41,425 nt of DNA from positions 1 to 41,425 of the forward strand of contig PXRE01000013.1 of assembly GCA_003021085.1 (NCBI GenBank), written 5' to 3'. The notes below the pieces were generated by a model. It was not told the DNA's origin. It was given only the letters and a program-made list of their open reading frames with translations, and did not search any database. Positions 16,684-26,033 of the stretch are shown one piece after another. Positions within the stretch are counted from its first letter, which is position 1. Each line of letters begins with the position of its first letter. Source of the DNA: Halobacteriales archaeon QS_1_68_20 (GTDB lineage Archaea; Halobacteriota; Halobacteria; Halobacteriales; PXRE01). The translations under genes and the position numbers were made by a program.

Positions 16684-17970
16684 ATGGAGGCGGTGATTTC
16701 GAAGTCGTCGGTGCGGGGGACGGCCCACGCACCACCCTCGAAGAGCTACACCCACCGGGCGATCCTGTCTGCGGGATACAGCGACGGCGCGACGGTGACC
16801 AACCCCCTGGAGAGCGCGGACCCCAGGGCGACGGCGCGGGCGGTCCGTGCGTTCGGCGGCGACGCCGAGTGGCGCACCGACTCGATAGCGGTCTGGGGGT
16901 TCGGCGGCCGACCCGAGGCCCCCGACGATCCCGTCGACTGCGAGAACAGCGGGACGACGATGCGACTCGCCACGGCGACGGCCGCGCTGGCCGACGGGAC
17001 GACGCGACTCACCGGCGACGAGTCCCTGCGCTCCCGTCCCCAGGGGCCGCTACTGGACGCCATCGAGCAACTCGGCGCCAGTGCCGAGAGCGAAGACGGC
17101 GACGGCACCGCGCCGCTGACGGTGACCGGCCCCATCGAGGGCGGACGCGTCTCCATCCCCGGGGACGTCTCCTCGCAGTTCGTCACCGCCCTGCTGATGG
17201 CGGGCGCGGTCACCGAGGAGGGCATCTCCGTCTCGCTGGAGACGGACCTGAAGTCCGCGCCGTACGTCGACGTCACCTTGGAGGTGCTGGAGGCGTTCGG
17301 CGTCGACGCCAGGGAGACGCCGTTCGGCTACACGGTCGACGGCGGCCAGACCTACTCCCCGCCGCCGGGCGGCTACGCGGTCCCGGGGGACTTCTCGTCG
17401 ATGTCGTACCTCCTGGCGGCGGGCGCGCTGGCGGGCGACCCCCAGGTCAGCGTCGAGGACGCCGTCCCCTCCGCGCAGGGCGACGCGGCCATCGTCGAGA
17501 TTCTCGATCGCATGGGCGCCGACGTGCAGTGGAACCGCGACCGCGGGTTCGTCACCGTCTCCGAGTCACCGCTGGAGGGCGTGGCGGTCTCGGTCGCGGA
17601 CACCCCCGACCTCCTCCCGACCGTCGCGGCGGTCGGCGCCGCCGCCGACGGCGAGACGGTCATCACGGACTGCGAGCACGTCCGGTACAAGGAGACCGAC
17701 CGCGTCGCAGCGATGGCCCATGAGTTGACAGAGATGGGTGCCGAGGTGACCGAGCGCGAGGACGAACTGGTCGTCCACGGCGACGAGTCGGACCTGCAGG
17801 GCGGCCGCCTCGACGGCCGCGGCGACCACCGCATCGTGATGGCGCTGGCCGTGGCCGGCTTCGTGGCCGAGGGGCGGACCGTCATCCGTGGGGCCGAACA
17901 CGTCGACGTCTCGTTCCCGGGCTTCTTCGACACGCTGGAGGCCCTGGGTGCGAACGTCGTCCAGCGGTGA
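16684..17970 (+). CDS. aroA: 3-phosphoshikimate 1-carboxyvinyltransferase (EPSP synthase)
   Basis: A complete 428-residue enzyme of the shikimate pathway that joins shikimate 3-phosphate and PEP to EPSP. Visible family motifs are [15 protein letters not shown] near residue 20, [11 protein letters not shown] near residue 87, [11 protein letters not shown], and the C-terminal [18 protein letters not shown] and [10 protein letters not shown]. The two-domain inside-out fold repeat is intact. The start at 16684 gives [14 protein letters not shown]; the frame is open further upstream but without family similarity. It lies about 870 bp before aroC, separated by a decayed phosphodiesterase-like gene. 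Confidence 0.97.
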   Translation: MEAVISKSSVRGTAHAPPSKSYTHRAILSAGYSDGATVTNPLESADPRATARAVRAFGGDAEWRTDSIAVWGFGGRPEAPDDPVDCENSGTTMRLATATAALADGTTRLTGDESLRSRPQGPLLDAIEQLGASAESEDGDGTAPLTVTGPIEGGRVSIPGDVSSQFVTALLMAGAVTEEGISVSLETDLKSAPYVDVTLEVLEAFGVDARETPFGYTVDGGQTYSPPPGGYAVPGDFSSMSYLLAAGALAGDPQVSVEDAVPSAQGDAAIVEILDRMGADVQWNRDRGFVTVSESPLEGVAVSVADTPDLLPTVAAVGAAADGETVITDCEHVRYKETDRVAAMAHELTEMGAEVTEREDELVVHGDESDLQGGRLDGRGDHRIVMALAVAGFVAEGRTVIRGAEHVDVSFPGFFDTLEALGANVVQR

Positions 17971-18057
17971 CGACGGTGGGTCTCCAGGACCGGGAGCGGA
18001 CCCAAGGTCGCCTGCAGGATCGACTCGCCCAAGGGCGAGGCACTGCGAACTCGTCGT

Positions 18058-18700
18058 ATGATCCGCGAGGCGGTCGAATCCGCCCTGCTGGAGAACCACT
18101 ACGCGGACGGGTACCTCAGGCCCGCGTACGGCGACTGTACCTCAGGCCCGCGTACGGCGACTACTGCTTCGCGCGCGTGCCGGCAACCGCCTGTTCGGTC
18201 CTCGGGGCGGACGACGGTCGGACGCTCCCTGGCGACGTTCTCGACGGCGTGGACACTGACGTCGGCCGCGTGCTGGTCGTCCTGGTCGACGGGCTTGGCC
18301 TGCGGCAGTGGCGACGCAACCGCTCGGCCCACCCGCTCCTCGAGCGGGTGACCGAGCGCGCCCGGATCACGCCGCTGACCAGCGTGTTCCCCTCGGAGAC
18401 GGCCGCTGCCATCCCGACGTTCCACGCGGGTCGGCTCCCCTCCGAGCACGGCGGCATCGGATGGAACGTCTACGAACCGACCGCGGACGTGGCCGTCCGG
18501 GCGCTCGACGGCACCGTGAAGGGCGGAACCGGCGACCTCTCGCGGGCGGACGTCTTCGCCGCGGACCCGCTTACCCGGACCTGCGCGAGCGAGGGATCGA
18601 CTGTCGGCACGTCGTCCCGTTCGACGAGACGGAGGCGGGGGCGACGCTCCACGGCTACGACTACGAGGGCGAGGACATCCCTAGTCGCCCGGTTGCCGCT
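18058..18700 (+). pseudogene. Alkaline phosphatase / nucleotide pyrophosphatase superfamily protein, disrupted and truncated
   Basis: The start MIREAVESALLENHYADGYL, then VLGADDGRTLP, VLVVLVDGLGLRQW and PLTSVFPSETAAAIPTFHAG match the N-terminal part of haloarchaeal alkaline phosphatase-superfamily hydrolases. In that group VDGLG holds a metal-binding Asp and PSET the catalytic Thr. Three lesions are visible. A perfect 26-bp tandem duplication at 18111-18162 shifts the frame, and deleting one copy restores it exactly. A single base is lost near 18570, before YPDLRERGIDCRHVVPF. The frame then ends soon after GYDYEGEDIP, so roughly half the protein is missing. It lies between aroA and aroC. Confidence 0.8.
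18111..18162. repeat. Perfect 26-bp tandem duplication
   Basis: Positions 18111-18136 and 18137-18162 are identical. Because 26 is not a multiple of three, the duplication shifts the reading frame of the surrounding gene. Removing one unit gives a continuous DGYLRPAYGDYCFARVPATA. Confidence 0.95.
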
Positions 18701-18841
18701 AGTCTGCTCGTGCGACGATCACCGACACCGAAATTTCCCCGACGATCCACTGTCGTCACGACCGCTCCCCGACCGATTGACGACTACCTCCAGTTGCGCC
18801 ATCGGCAACCGCTAAATGGCCGGGCGCCCACCGACCCGGTA

Positions 18842-20053
18842 ATGAACGGCAACAGCTTCGGTCGCCTGTTCCAGGTGACCACCTACGGGGAGAGCCACGG
18901 CCCAGCGATGGGCTGTGTCGTCTCCGGCTGCCCCGCGGGCCTGGAACTCACCGAGGAGGAGGTCCAGCGCGACCTCGACCGCCGACGGCCCGGCCAGTCC
19001 GGGATCACGACCAGCCGCGACGAACCCGACGCGGTCACCATCCAGTCCGGCGTGCAGGACGGCTACACCACGGGCACGCCCATCGGGATGGTCATCGAGA
19101 ACAAGGACGCCCGCTCGGGGAAGTACGAACCGTTCGTCACAGCACCCCGCCCATCCCACGGCGACTTCACCTACTCCGCGAAGTTCGGGACGCGCAACTG
19201 GGGCGGCGGCGGACGCTCGTCGGCCCGCGAGACGGTCAACTGGGTCGCTGCGGGGGCCATCGCCAAGAAACTCCTCGCCCGCGAGGGGATCGAACTGAAG
19301 GCCCACGTGAACCAGATCGGCGAGATCGAAGCGCCCGAGGTCAGCTTCGAGGAGCTGGTCGAGCACAGCGAGGACAACGAGGTGCGCTGTGCCCACCCCG
19401 AGACGGCCGAGCGGATGCAGGACGCCATCGAGCAGTACCAGCGCGAGGGCGACTCCATCGGCGGGAGCGTCTACTTCGAGGCCCGCGGGGTCCCGCGTGG
19501 CCTGGGCGCGCCGCGGTTCGACTCCGTCGAGGCCAGACTCGGCCAGGCCATGATGGCTGTTCCGGCGACCACCGCCTTCGAGTTCGGCCTCGGGAAAGAG
19601 GCACGGGAGGTCCCCGGTTACGAGCGCAACGACCCCTTCGAGTTCGACGAGCGCGAGGCGCGGAGCGCCTCGGACGGGTCGAGCGGTGACGACGAGGAAC
19701 CGCGAGACTACGGCGAGGTCACTCCAGGGGAGAATGACCACGGCGGTCTCCAGGGCGGCATCACGACCGGTATGCCGATCTACGGCGAGGTGACCTTCCA
19801 CGCGCCGACCTCCATCCCGAAGGAGCAGACGACCGTCGACTGGGAGACGGGCGAGGAGATCGACGACGCGCAGGTGATCGGCCGCCACGACCCCGTGTTG
19901 CCCCCGCGCGGCGTCCCCGTCGTGGAGGCGATGCTGGCGCTGACGCTCGTCGACTTCGTCCTCCTGTCGGGCCGGATCAACCCCGACCGGGTGGACGGCC
20001 GTCCCGGCGAGTACGGCACCGACTACCACCCGAGCAACCCGCGCAACGAGTGA
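18842..20053 (+). CDS. aroC: Chorismate synthase
   Basis: A complete 403-residue enzyme that converts EPSP to chorismate with reduced flavin. Hallmarks present are FQVTTYGESHGPAMGCVVSG at the N-terminus (catalytic His in GESHG), RRRPGQSGITTSRDEPD, the central FGTRNWGGGGRSSARETVNWVA and the C-terminal NPDRVDG. An acidic insert (about residues 270-290, with SASDGSSGDDEEPRD) is haloarchaeal in style. The ATG at 18842 is the family start. The gene ends 16 bp before the convergent LLM oxidoreductase. It is the functional partner of the upstream aroA. Confidence 0.97.
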   Translation: MNGNSFGRLFQVTTYGESHGPAMGCVVSGCPAGLELTEEEVQRDLDRRRPGQSGITTSRDEPDAVTIQSGVQDGYTTGTPIGMVIENKDARSGKYEPFVTAPRPSHGDFTYSAKFGTRNWGGGGRSSARETVNWVAAGAIAKKLLAREGIELKAHVNQIGEIEAPEVSFEELVEHSEDNEVRCAHPETAERMQDAIEQYQREGDSIGGSVYFEARGVPRGLGAPRFDSVEARLGQAMMAVPATTAFEFGLGKEAREVPGYERNDPFEFDEREARSASDGSSGDDEEPRDYGEVTPGENDHGGLQGGITTGMPIYGEVTFHAPTSIPKEQTTVDWETGEEIDDAQVIGRHDPVLPPRGVPVVEAMLALTLVDFVLLSGRINPDRVDGRPGEYGTDYHPSNPRNE

Positions 20054-20069
20054 GCACCGCGCACCGGAC

Positions 20070-21098
20070 TCAGCTCGGCGTCAGGCCGACGCCCTCGGCC
20101 AGCAGTTCGTGCGAGCGGAGAGCCTGCTCGTGGTCCCCGACGGCCTGCTGGATCATGACCTCCTCGGCGCCGACCCGCTCGGCGAGCTGGTCCAGCAGGC
20201 CGGCCAGGGTCTCCGGACTGCCGGAGATGGCGCGGGGCCACTCGCCGTCGTCCAGTGTGGCCGGCGTCGGGTCGGGGACGCCGCCGAGTTCGTCGATGGC
20301 CTCCTCGACGGTCGGCGTGGTACCGACCACGCCGCGTTCTAACCGCTCGAACGACGCCTCGGCCACCGCTTGCAGGCGCGCGGCGTCCGCGTCGGTCGCC
20401 GCGCAGACGGCGTTCACCGCGACCATCATTCGCGGTTCGTCGACGCCGCCAGCCAGCCGTGACGGGCGGAAGTGCTCGCGGTAGGTCTCGAACGAGTGGG
20501 TGGCGAACTGTGGGCGGATGAACGCCGCGAAGCAGTAGGGCAATCCGAGTTCGCCCGCGATTTCCGCGCTGGACGGACTCGACCCGAGCACCCAGGGGAC
20601 GGGGTCGTCCGCACCCGAGCGGGGGATCCGGAGGTCGGCGTAGGGGTGGTCCTCGAGGTAGTCGTCGTAGAGATGGTTGACGACGGCCTCTATCTTCTCC
20701 GCGTGGTCCTCGTCGGGGTTCTCGACGTGGCGTTCGGTCCCCAGCGCGCGGTCCGAGGCCGGCGATCCGTTGGCCCGGCCCAGGCCCGCGTCGATCCGAC
20801 CCGGCGCGAGTCCATCCAGCGCGCCGAACACCTCAGCGACCTTGTAGGGACTGTAGTGGTTGAGCAGTACGGCGCCCGAGCCGAGCCGGATCGAATCGGT
20901 CTCGGCGGCCAGGTGGCCGAGCAGCACCTCGGGGGTCGTCCCCGCCAGGACGTCGCCCATGGCGTGGTGTTCGGCGACCCAGAACCGCGAGTAGCCCAGG
21001 CGCTCGGCCCGTTCGGCCGCCCGGACGGTGTTGGCGTACGCGTCGGTCGCGGTGCCGTCGCGCGGCACCGGCGAGAGGTCGACCAGCGAGAGGTCCAT
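20070..21098 (-). CDS. LLM class flavin-dependent oxidoreductase
   Basis: A 342-residue luciferase-like TIM barrel of the bacterial luciferase-like monooxygenase (MsnO8-type) family. Features include LSLVDLSPVPRDGTA at the start, RFWVAEHHAMGDVLAGTTPEV (the AEHH motif) near residue 40, IRLGSGAVLLNHYSPYKVAE near residue 75, and the C-terminal helical region with IQQAVGDHEQALRS. Members use FMN or F420 to oxidise varied substrates; the substrate is unknown. The length is typical and no residues appear lost. It starts 116 bp from the divergent thioesterase gene. Confidence 0.92.
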   Translation of the reverse strand: MDLSLVDLSPVPRDGTATDAYANTVRAAERAERLGYSRFWVAEHHAMGDVLAGTTPEVLLGHLAAETDSIRLGSGAVLLNHYSPYKVAEVFGALDGLAPGRIDAGLGRANGSPASDRALGTERHVENPDEDHAEKIEAVVNHLYDDYLEDHPYADLRIPRSGADDPVPWVLGSSPSSAEIAGELGLPYCFAAFIRPQFATHSFETYREHFRPSRLAGGVDEPRMMVAVNAVCAATDADAARLQAVAEASFERLERGVVGTTPTVEEAIDELGGVPDPTPATLDDGEWPRAISGSPETLAGLLDQLAERVGAEEVMIQQAVGDHEQALRSHELLAEGVGLTPS

Positions 21099-21214
21099 GC
21101 CCGGATTCGGGGGCTTTGGCGGATAACGGTTCGGTTCGCAGTAGTCTCCCTGCCTTCCCCGTCGGAGTCGGCCGGTTCCGCAGGCTACATGGCCGGCGGC
21201 CGGTTCCCTCCGGT

Positions 21215-21610
21215 ATGACCGACCACGACTTCGAGACCGAGGTGCCGGTCCGGTTCCGGGACGTCGACGCGATGGGCCACGTCAACAACGCGGTGTACGC
21301 CACCTACTTCGAGGAGGCCCGCGCGGCGTACTTCCGGGAGGTGATCGGCGTGGAACTGTCAGCGGTCGACTCCGTACTGGCCTCCCTGTCCATCGACTTC
21401 CACGCGCCCGTAACGGCGGACGACCGGCTCACCGTCGGCGTCTCGGTTCCCGACCTCGGCGAGTCCTCCATCCCCATGGAGTACGAGGTTCGCAAGGACG
21501 ACGGAACCCTCGCCGCGACGGGGGAGACGGTCCAGGTCGCCTACGACCGCGAGACGGGGGAGTCGCGCTCGGCTCCGGACGCGTGGCGCGAAGCCATCGG
21601 ATCGGCGTAA
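21215..21610 (+). CDS. Acyl-CoA thioesterase, hot-dog fold (4HBT family)
   Basis: A 131-residue single hot-dog domain. The motif FRDVDAMGHVNNAVYATYFEEARAAY carries the Asp/His/Asn pattern of 4-hydroxybenzoyl-CoA thioesterases near residues 13-35, followed by beta strands and YEVRKDDGTLAATG. It should hydrolyse acyl-CoA esters in the cytoplasm as a tetramer; the chain preference is unknown. The ATG at 21215 is chosen because the upstream in-frame extension has no similarity to the family. The gene stands alone, divergent from the LLM oxidoreductase. Confidence 0.92.
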   Translation: MTDHDFETEVPVRFRDVDAMGHVNNAVYATYFEEARAAYFREVIGVELSAVDSVLASLSIDFHAPVTADDRLTVGVSVPDLGESSIPMEYEVRKDDGTLAATGETVQVAYDRETGESRSAPDAWREAIGSA

Positions 21611-21639
21611 GTAGGCCAAAAGCAGAACCCTCGGTCGGT

Positions 21640-21941
21640 TCAGTCGGGACGGACGTACTCGTAGACACCGCGGGCGACCGTCTCCATCGTCTGTTCGTCG
21701 AGCTGGGCCACCCGACTAACGACCAGGGATTGACGTCACTCGGGTACTCCTTCAGTCGGCCGGCGTCGAGGCGGTCAGGTGTTACCTCGACCGCGGTGTC
21801 CCGTTCGCTCGTCGTGACGACCGCGACGGTGTACTCCCGGCCGAAGAACGGCCGTCGGTCGTTCGATACCACCAGGTACGGACGCAGTCCTCGCTCGAAC
21901 GACGCCGGCGCGAGGACGAAACTCCCCTGTGCGTACGCCAT
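21640..21941 (-). pseudogene. MazF/PemK-type growth-inhibitor (toxin) gene, frameshifted
   Basis: The frame opens MAYAQGSFVLAPASFERGLRPYLVVSNDRRPF, followed by YTVAVVTTSERDTAVEV, the double-beta pattern of PemK/MazF endoribonucleases. Near 21710 one missing base moves the frame. In the next frame the expected C-terminus RVAQLDEQTMETVARGVYEY is present, ending at the stop at 21640. Intact MazF-type enzymes cut mRNA and are neutralised by a co-encoded antitoxin. The start codon directly abuts the stop of the upstream frame, the usual toxin-antitoxin order. The product as written would carry a wrong C-terminus and be about 170 residues long. Confidence 0.72.
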
Positions 21942-22132
21942 CTACGCGTTCTCGCCGAGGTCCGGGAGGTCTTCGCAGCCGTCGGCGCGCCCGTAGGCGT
22001 CGTCGCCGTACCGTTGTTCGATTCTGTCCAGGCTCACGAGGTTCGCCAGCGAGGCGGCGACGACCTCAAGGCGTCGATGCGGATCGGGATCTGCGTTGTC
22101 AGTGATCGTCTTGGTTTGTCTGCAATCGTCAT
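21942..22132 (-). pseudogene. Probable cognate antitoxin, broken
   Basis: The C-terminal 48 residues (ADPDPHRRLEVVAASLANLV, then SLDRIEQRYGDDAYGRADG) end in TAG immediately before the ATG of the toxin-like gene. That frame has no start codon nearby. An ATG at 22132 opens MTIADKP in a neighbouring frame, and one inserted base about 20 nt in would join the two. The position and size fit an antitoxin; the family itself is not recognised with confidence, and the frameshift is inferred. Confidence 0.5.
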
Positions 22133-22249
22133 GGTTCTTCCGGTGGTCGGGTGGCCGTCGGTACTGGTCCCCTTTTCCGCCTTGCAGGTTCGCCCCCGAG
22201 GTCAGTCGGTCGTCAGTCTTCGCCCGACGTCGACACACCGGACGGGACT

Positions 22250-22968
22250 TCACTCGTCTTGCTCCCGCGGGGCGCTCACTTCCGCCCACCACCCGTCGCC
22301 GCTGACGGACACCAGTCCGCCGTCGATGCGGATCGCAGACTCGGGAACCGACGCGGGGTCGGCGGCCGTCCGCAGTTCGTACCCTGCATCGGCGTCGACG
22401 AGGTAGGGAACGGCCTAGTCGCCGGGCGCCAGCGAGGTGTCCAGGGTGGTGTTCACGCGAACTCGTGATCCATCCGGGTGACCGACCATTCCTTCGACCA
22501 CCGTATCGGCGGGGAGCGTCGTGCCGCGGGCGTTCTCCAGCACCACCGAACCGTCGTCCTGGGTTTCCCGATCTCCAGCAGGCCGACCAGGCGGTCGATG
22601 GGCCAGGGAGTCAACGTCGGGATCGTCACGGACCCGTTGCCCAACCCTCCGGCGTGATGCCGGTACCGGCGCTCGCCGCTCTCGGAGAAGCGGACGTACT
22701 GGGTCTCCGGACCCACGAAGACGTCGCGGGCCTCCCTGCCGTCCACCCGGACGCGGAGGTACTGCTGGCCGTCTCGGGTCCCCGTGTGAACTGAGCGGTC
22801 GTACGAACTGATGCCGCGGAACGTGAGGTTGGCGTCGACCACCAGGCTCGCACGGTAGTTCGCGCTGGCCAGCGCCTCCTGGTGGGCCGACCGGAGGTCG
22901 CCCACGTCGCCCAGCCCGAACTTGCTCGCGTCGCCGGGAAACGTCAGGTCCTCGGTCGGCGAGGGCAT
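22250..22968 (-). pseudogene. Haloarchaeal lipoprotein of DUF7537 type, several lesions
   Basis: The frame contains LRSAHQEALASANYRASLVV and RVRVDGREARDVFVGPETQY, the pattern of a haloarchaeal exported lipoprotein family with a repeated beta domain. Lesions are a single lost base near 22565 (LLEIG to TQDDGSVVLENARGTT), an in-frame TAG after SLAPGD near 22420, and continuation of the frame to a natural-looking end (VSVSGDGWWAEVSAPREQDE) at 22250. The signal peptide and lipobox expected at the start are missing, so the 5' end is lost too. The family assignment is tentative. Confidence 0.6.
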
Positions 22969-23089
22969 TTACCCCCGCGAACCGTCGGTCGTCCCCGTTC
23001 TCGTGACGATCTTCTCGACCGGTAAGGCGGCCGAATTCGGCCGGTTCCACGGGTAAGTCCGGCATATCGATAATCCTTCATCATCGACC

Positions 23090-23118
23090 CTTGCTAATCC
23101 TTCGCAAGACACTTTAGG
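23090..23118 (+). promoter_or_regulatory. Promoter region of the 2-oxoacid oxidoreductase operon
   Basis: An ACTTTAGG box at about 23111-23118 lies some 55 bp before the start codon. Just upstream, CTTGC (23090-23094) and GCAAG (23104-23108) form an inverted repeat around TAATCCTTC. TAATCCTTC occurs a second time about 24 bp further upstream. The arrangement could be an operator, but the arms are short. Confidence 0.4.
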
Positions 23119-23170
23119 CGCGCGCGGGCTAGCCTCGGCACAGCAGGCCCATGCGGGCCGTGATCAACCT

Positions 23171-25066
23171 ATGACTGACGACGAACTCATCTGGCGAATC
23201 GCGGGCGGTTCCGGGGACGGCATCGCCTCGACGAGCCAGAACTTCGCGAAGGCGCTGATGCGATCCGGCCTCGACGTCTTCACGCACCGTCACTACCCGT
23301 CGCGGATCCGCGGCGGCCACACGTACGTGGAGATCAGGGCGTCGGACGAGCCGGTCAAGTCCCGCGGGGACGGGTACAACTTCCTGCTGGCGCTGGGTGA
23401 CTCCTTCGCCCGCAACCCCCAGGAGGACGCCTACTACGGCGTCGAGGAGGTCAAACCGCTGAGCGAGAACCTCGACGACCTCAGGGAAGGCGGCGTCGTC
23501 GTGTACGACGAGGGACTGCTCGACGCCGAGGAGGTACCGGACTTCGAGCAACGCGCCGAGGACAACGACTGGCACGTCTATCCGCTGGACCTGCGCGGCC
23601 TGGCGAAAGAACACGGCCGCGAGGTCATGCGGAACACCGCAGGCGTGGGCGCGACGGCGGCGCTGGTCGGGTTCGACCTGGACCCCATCCTGGACGTGAT
23701 GCACGAGTCGAAGATGAGCGGCGACGTGCTGGAGGCCAACGAGGCCATCCTCCAGGAGGCTTACGAGAGCGTCCGCGACGACTACGACCACGACCACGAC
23801 GTGTCGGTGCCCGAGGGGAGCCACGACGAGGAGCAGGTGCTCGTCTCCGGCAGTGACGGCATCGCCTACGGGGCCATCGACGCCGGCTGCCGGTTCATCT
23901 CGGGGTACCCGATGACCCCCTGGACGGACGTGTTCACCATCATGTCCCAGAACCTGCCGAAGATGGGCGGGGTGGCCGAGCAGGTGGAGGACGAGATCGC
24001 CGCCGCCTCGCTCGCGGTCGGCGCCTCCCACGCCGGCGTGAAGGCGATGTCAGGGTCCTCCGGTGGCGGGTTCGCGCTCATGTCCGAGCCCCTGGGGCTG
24101 GCCGAGATGACCGAAACGCCGCTGGTGCTGGTCGAGGCCCAGCGGGCCGGGCCCTCGACGGGGATGCCGACCAAGCCCGAGCAGGCCGACCTCGAACACG
24201 TCCTGTACACAAGCCAGGGCGACTCCAACCGCGTCGTGTTCGCGCCGGGCAACCAGGCGGAGTCCTACGAGCAGATCCGCCGCGCCTTCGAGGTGGCCTG
24301 GGACTACCAGATCCCCTCGATCATCCTGTACGACCAGAAGCTCTCGGGCGAGACGCGCAACGTCGACGAGAGCCTCTTCGACCGTGAGCCGGCGCCGGAC
24401 CTGGGCAGCACGCTCAGCGAGGAGGAGATCCAGGAGGCCGCCCACCACCACTCGGGCAAGTTCCAGCGCTTCCAGTTCGATCCCGAGGACGGCGTCAGCC
24501 CGCGGACCATCCCCGGCCAGAAGGGCGGCCGGTACCTGGCGTCCGGCAACGAACACAACGAGTCGGGCCACATCACCGAGGACCCCCAGGAGCGGATCAA
24601 GCAGGTCGACCGGCGCCTTCGCAAACTGGAGGCCATCCGCGACGACCTCGCCGAGGACGACGTCCTGCAGACGTACTACGGTCCGGAGGACGCCGACTAC
24701 GGCTTCCTGAGCTGGGGTTCCCAGCAGGACACCGTCGAGGAGGCCGTCGACCGCCTGAACGGGGCCGGCTACTCGGTGAAGGCGCTGGGCGTCAGCCAGC
24801 TCATGCCATACCCGCGCCAGGAGGTCAGCGACTTCCTGTCGTCGGTCGAGGAGTGTATCGTCGTCGAGATGAACGCGACGGCGCAGTTCCGTGGGCTGAC
24901 CCAGAAGGAACTGGGTCGGTACGGCGAGAAGCTGTCCAGCCTGCTCAAGTACAACGGCAACCCCTTCGAGCCCGCCGACGTCGTGGAGGGCTTCGAGAAC
25001 ATCACGTCCGGGGACGGCGAGGTCCCCGGCGACCACACCCGCTACGTCCCAGCGGCAGGTGATTGA
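23171..25066 (+). CDS. porA: 2-oxoacid:ferredoxin oxidoreductase, fused gamma-alpha subunit (pyruvate type likely)
   Basis: A 631-residue subunit. The N-terminal ~200 residues are the gamma domain (IAGGSGDGIASTSQNFAKAL, HYPSRIRGGHTYVEIRAS). The alpha pyrimidine-binding region follows (ISGYPMTPWTDVFTIMSQ, and SGSSGGGFALMSEPLGLAEM), then a transketolase-like C-terminal domain. With the beta subunit it oxidatively decarboxylates a 2-oxoacid to acyl-CoA, passing electrons to ferredoxin. The length agrees with my memory of Halobacterium PorA and is longer than KorA, but pyruvate versus 2-oxoglutarate specificity cannot be settled from sequence. It is followed after 2 bp by the beta subunit gene. 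Confidence 0.85.
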   Translation: MTDDELIWRIAGGSGDGIASTSQNFAKALMRSGLDVFTHRHYPSRIRGGHTYVEIRASDEPVKSRGDGYNFLLALGDSFARNPQEDAYYGVEEVKPLSENLDDLREGGVVVYDEGLLDAEEVPDFEQRAEDNDWHVYPLDLRGLAKEHGREVMRNTAGVGATAALVGFDLDPILDVMHESKMSGDVLEANEAILQEAYESVRDDYDHDHDVSVPEGSHDEEQVLVSGSDGIAYGAIDAGCRFISGYPMTPWTDVFTIMSQNLPKMGGVAEQVEDEIAAASLAVGASHAGVKAMSGSSGGGFALMSEPLGLAEMTETPLVLVEAQRAGPSTGMPTKPEQADLEHVLYTSQGDSNRVVFAPGNQAESYEQIRRAFEVAWDYQIPSIILYDQKLSGETRNVDESLFDREPAPDLGSTLSEEEIQEAAHHHSGKFQRFQFDPEDGVSPRTIPGQKGGRYLASGNEHNESGHITEDPQERIKQVDRRLRKLEAIRDDLAEDDVLQTYYGPEDADYGFLSWGSQQDTVEEAVDRLNGAGYSVKALGVSQLMPYPRQEVSDFLSSVEECIVVEMNATAQFRGLTQKELGRYGEKLSSLLKYNGNPFEPADVVEGFENITSGDGEVPGDHTRYVPAAGD

Positions 25067-25068
25067 CA

Positions 25069-26004
25069 ATGAGTGCATTCAGCGCAATCGACGAAGAACG
25101 AGAGATCGACCGAGACGAGTTCACCCCCGGCATCGAACCCCAGCCGACGTGGTGCCCGGGCTGTGGCGACTTCGGCGTCCTGAAGGCGCTGAAGCAGGCC
25201 ATGCCCGAGGTCGGGCGCACCCCCGAAGAGGTCCTGCTGGTGACCGGCATCGGCTGTTCGGGCAAGCTCTCTAGCTACTTCGAGAGCTACGGCTTCCACT
25301 CCATCCACGGCCGCGCCCTGCCGGTCGCCCGCGCGGCGAAACTGGCCAACCCCGGCCTGGAAGTGGTCGCCGCCGGCGGCGACGGCGACGGCTACGGCAT
25401 CGGCGGCAACCACTGGATCCACACGGCCCGCGAGAACCACGACATGACCTACATCGTGTTCAACAACGAGATCTTCGGGCTGACGAAGGGCCAGACGTCG
25501 CCGACCAGCCCGAAGGGCCACACCTCCAAGACCCAGCCGGGCGGGAGCGCGAAAGACCCCGTTCGGCCGCTGTCGACGTCGCTGCAGGCCGGCGCGTCGT
25601 TCATCGCTCGCACCGCGGCGGTCAACCCCAACCAGGCCAAGGAAATCCTGAAGCAGGCGATGGAGCACGACGGCTTCGCCCACGTCGACTTCCTCACCCA
25701 GTGTCCGACCTGGAACAAGGACGCCAAGCAGTACGTCCCCTACATCGACGTCAACGATTCGGACGACTACGACTTCGACCCCACGGACCGCCGCGAGGCC
25801 GCCGAGATGATGTTCGAGACCGAGAACAAGCTCTCGGAGGGCGAAGTGCTGACCGGCGTCTACTACGTCGACGAGGAGCGGCCGTCCTACCAGCAGGAGA
25901 AGCAGGCCCTCGGCGAGATGCCCGAGGAACCGCTGGCGGACCGCTACTGGGACGACGACTACGAGTGGGAGCGCTCGTACGACCTGCTGGACAAGCACAA
26001 GTGA
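25069..26004 (+). CDS. porB: 2-oxoacid:ferredoxin oxidoreductase, beta subunit
   Basis: A 311-residue thiamine-diphosphate-binding subunit. PTWCPGCGDFGVLKALKQAM and GIGCSGKLSSYF carry the conserved Cys and Gly residues. GGDGDGYGIGGNHWIHTARE, followed by YIVFNNEIFGLTKGQTSPTS, is the ThDP/Mg motif. No extra ferredoxin-like cluster domain is present, as usual for haloarchaeal enzymes that use an external ferredoxin. The ATG at 25069 lies 2 bp after the alpha stop; a TTG at 25063 is rejected because it would overlap without family support. It is clearly in an operon with the alpha subunit. Confidence 0.88.
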   Translation: MSAFSAIDEEREIDRDEFTPGIEPQPTWCPGCGDFGVLKALKQAMPEVGRTPEEVLLVTGIGCSGKLSSYFESYGFHSIHGRALPVARAAKLANPGLEVVAAGGDGDGYGIGGNHWIHTARENHDMTYIVFNNEIFGLTKGQTSPTSPKGHTSKTQPGGSAKDPVRPLSTSLQAGASFIARTAAVNPNQAKEILKQAMEHDGFAHVDFLTQCPTWNKDAKQYVPYIDVNDSDDYDFDPTDRREAAEMMFETENKLSEGEVLTGVYYVDEERPSYQQEKQALGEMPEEPLADRYWDDDYEWERSYDLLDKHK

Positions 26005-26033
26005 CCTGACGGCCCGGGTCGTACCGGAGCTGA

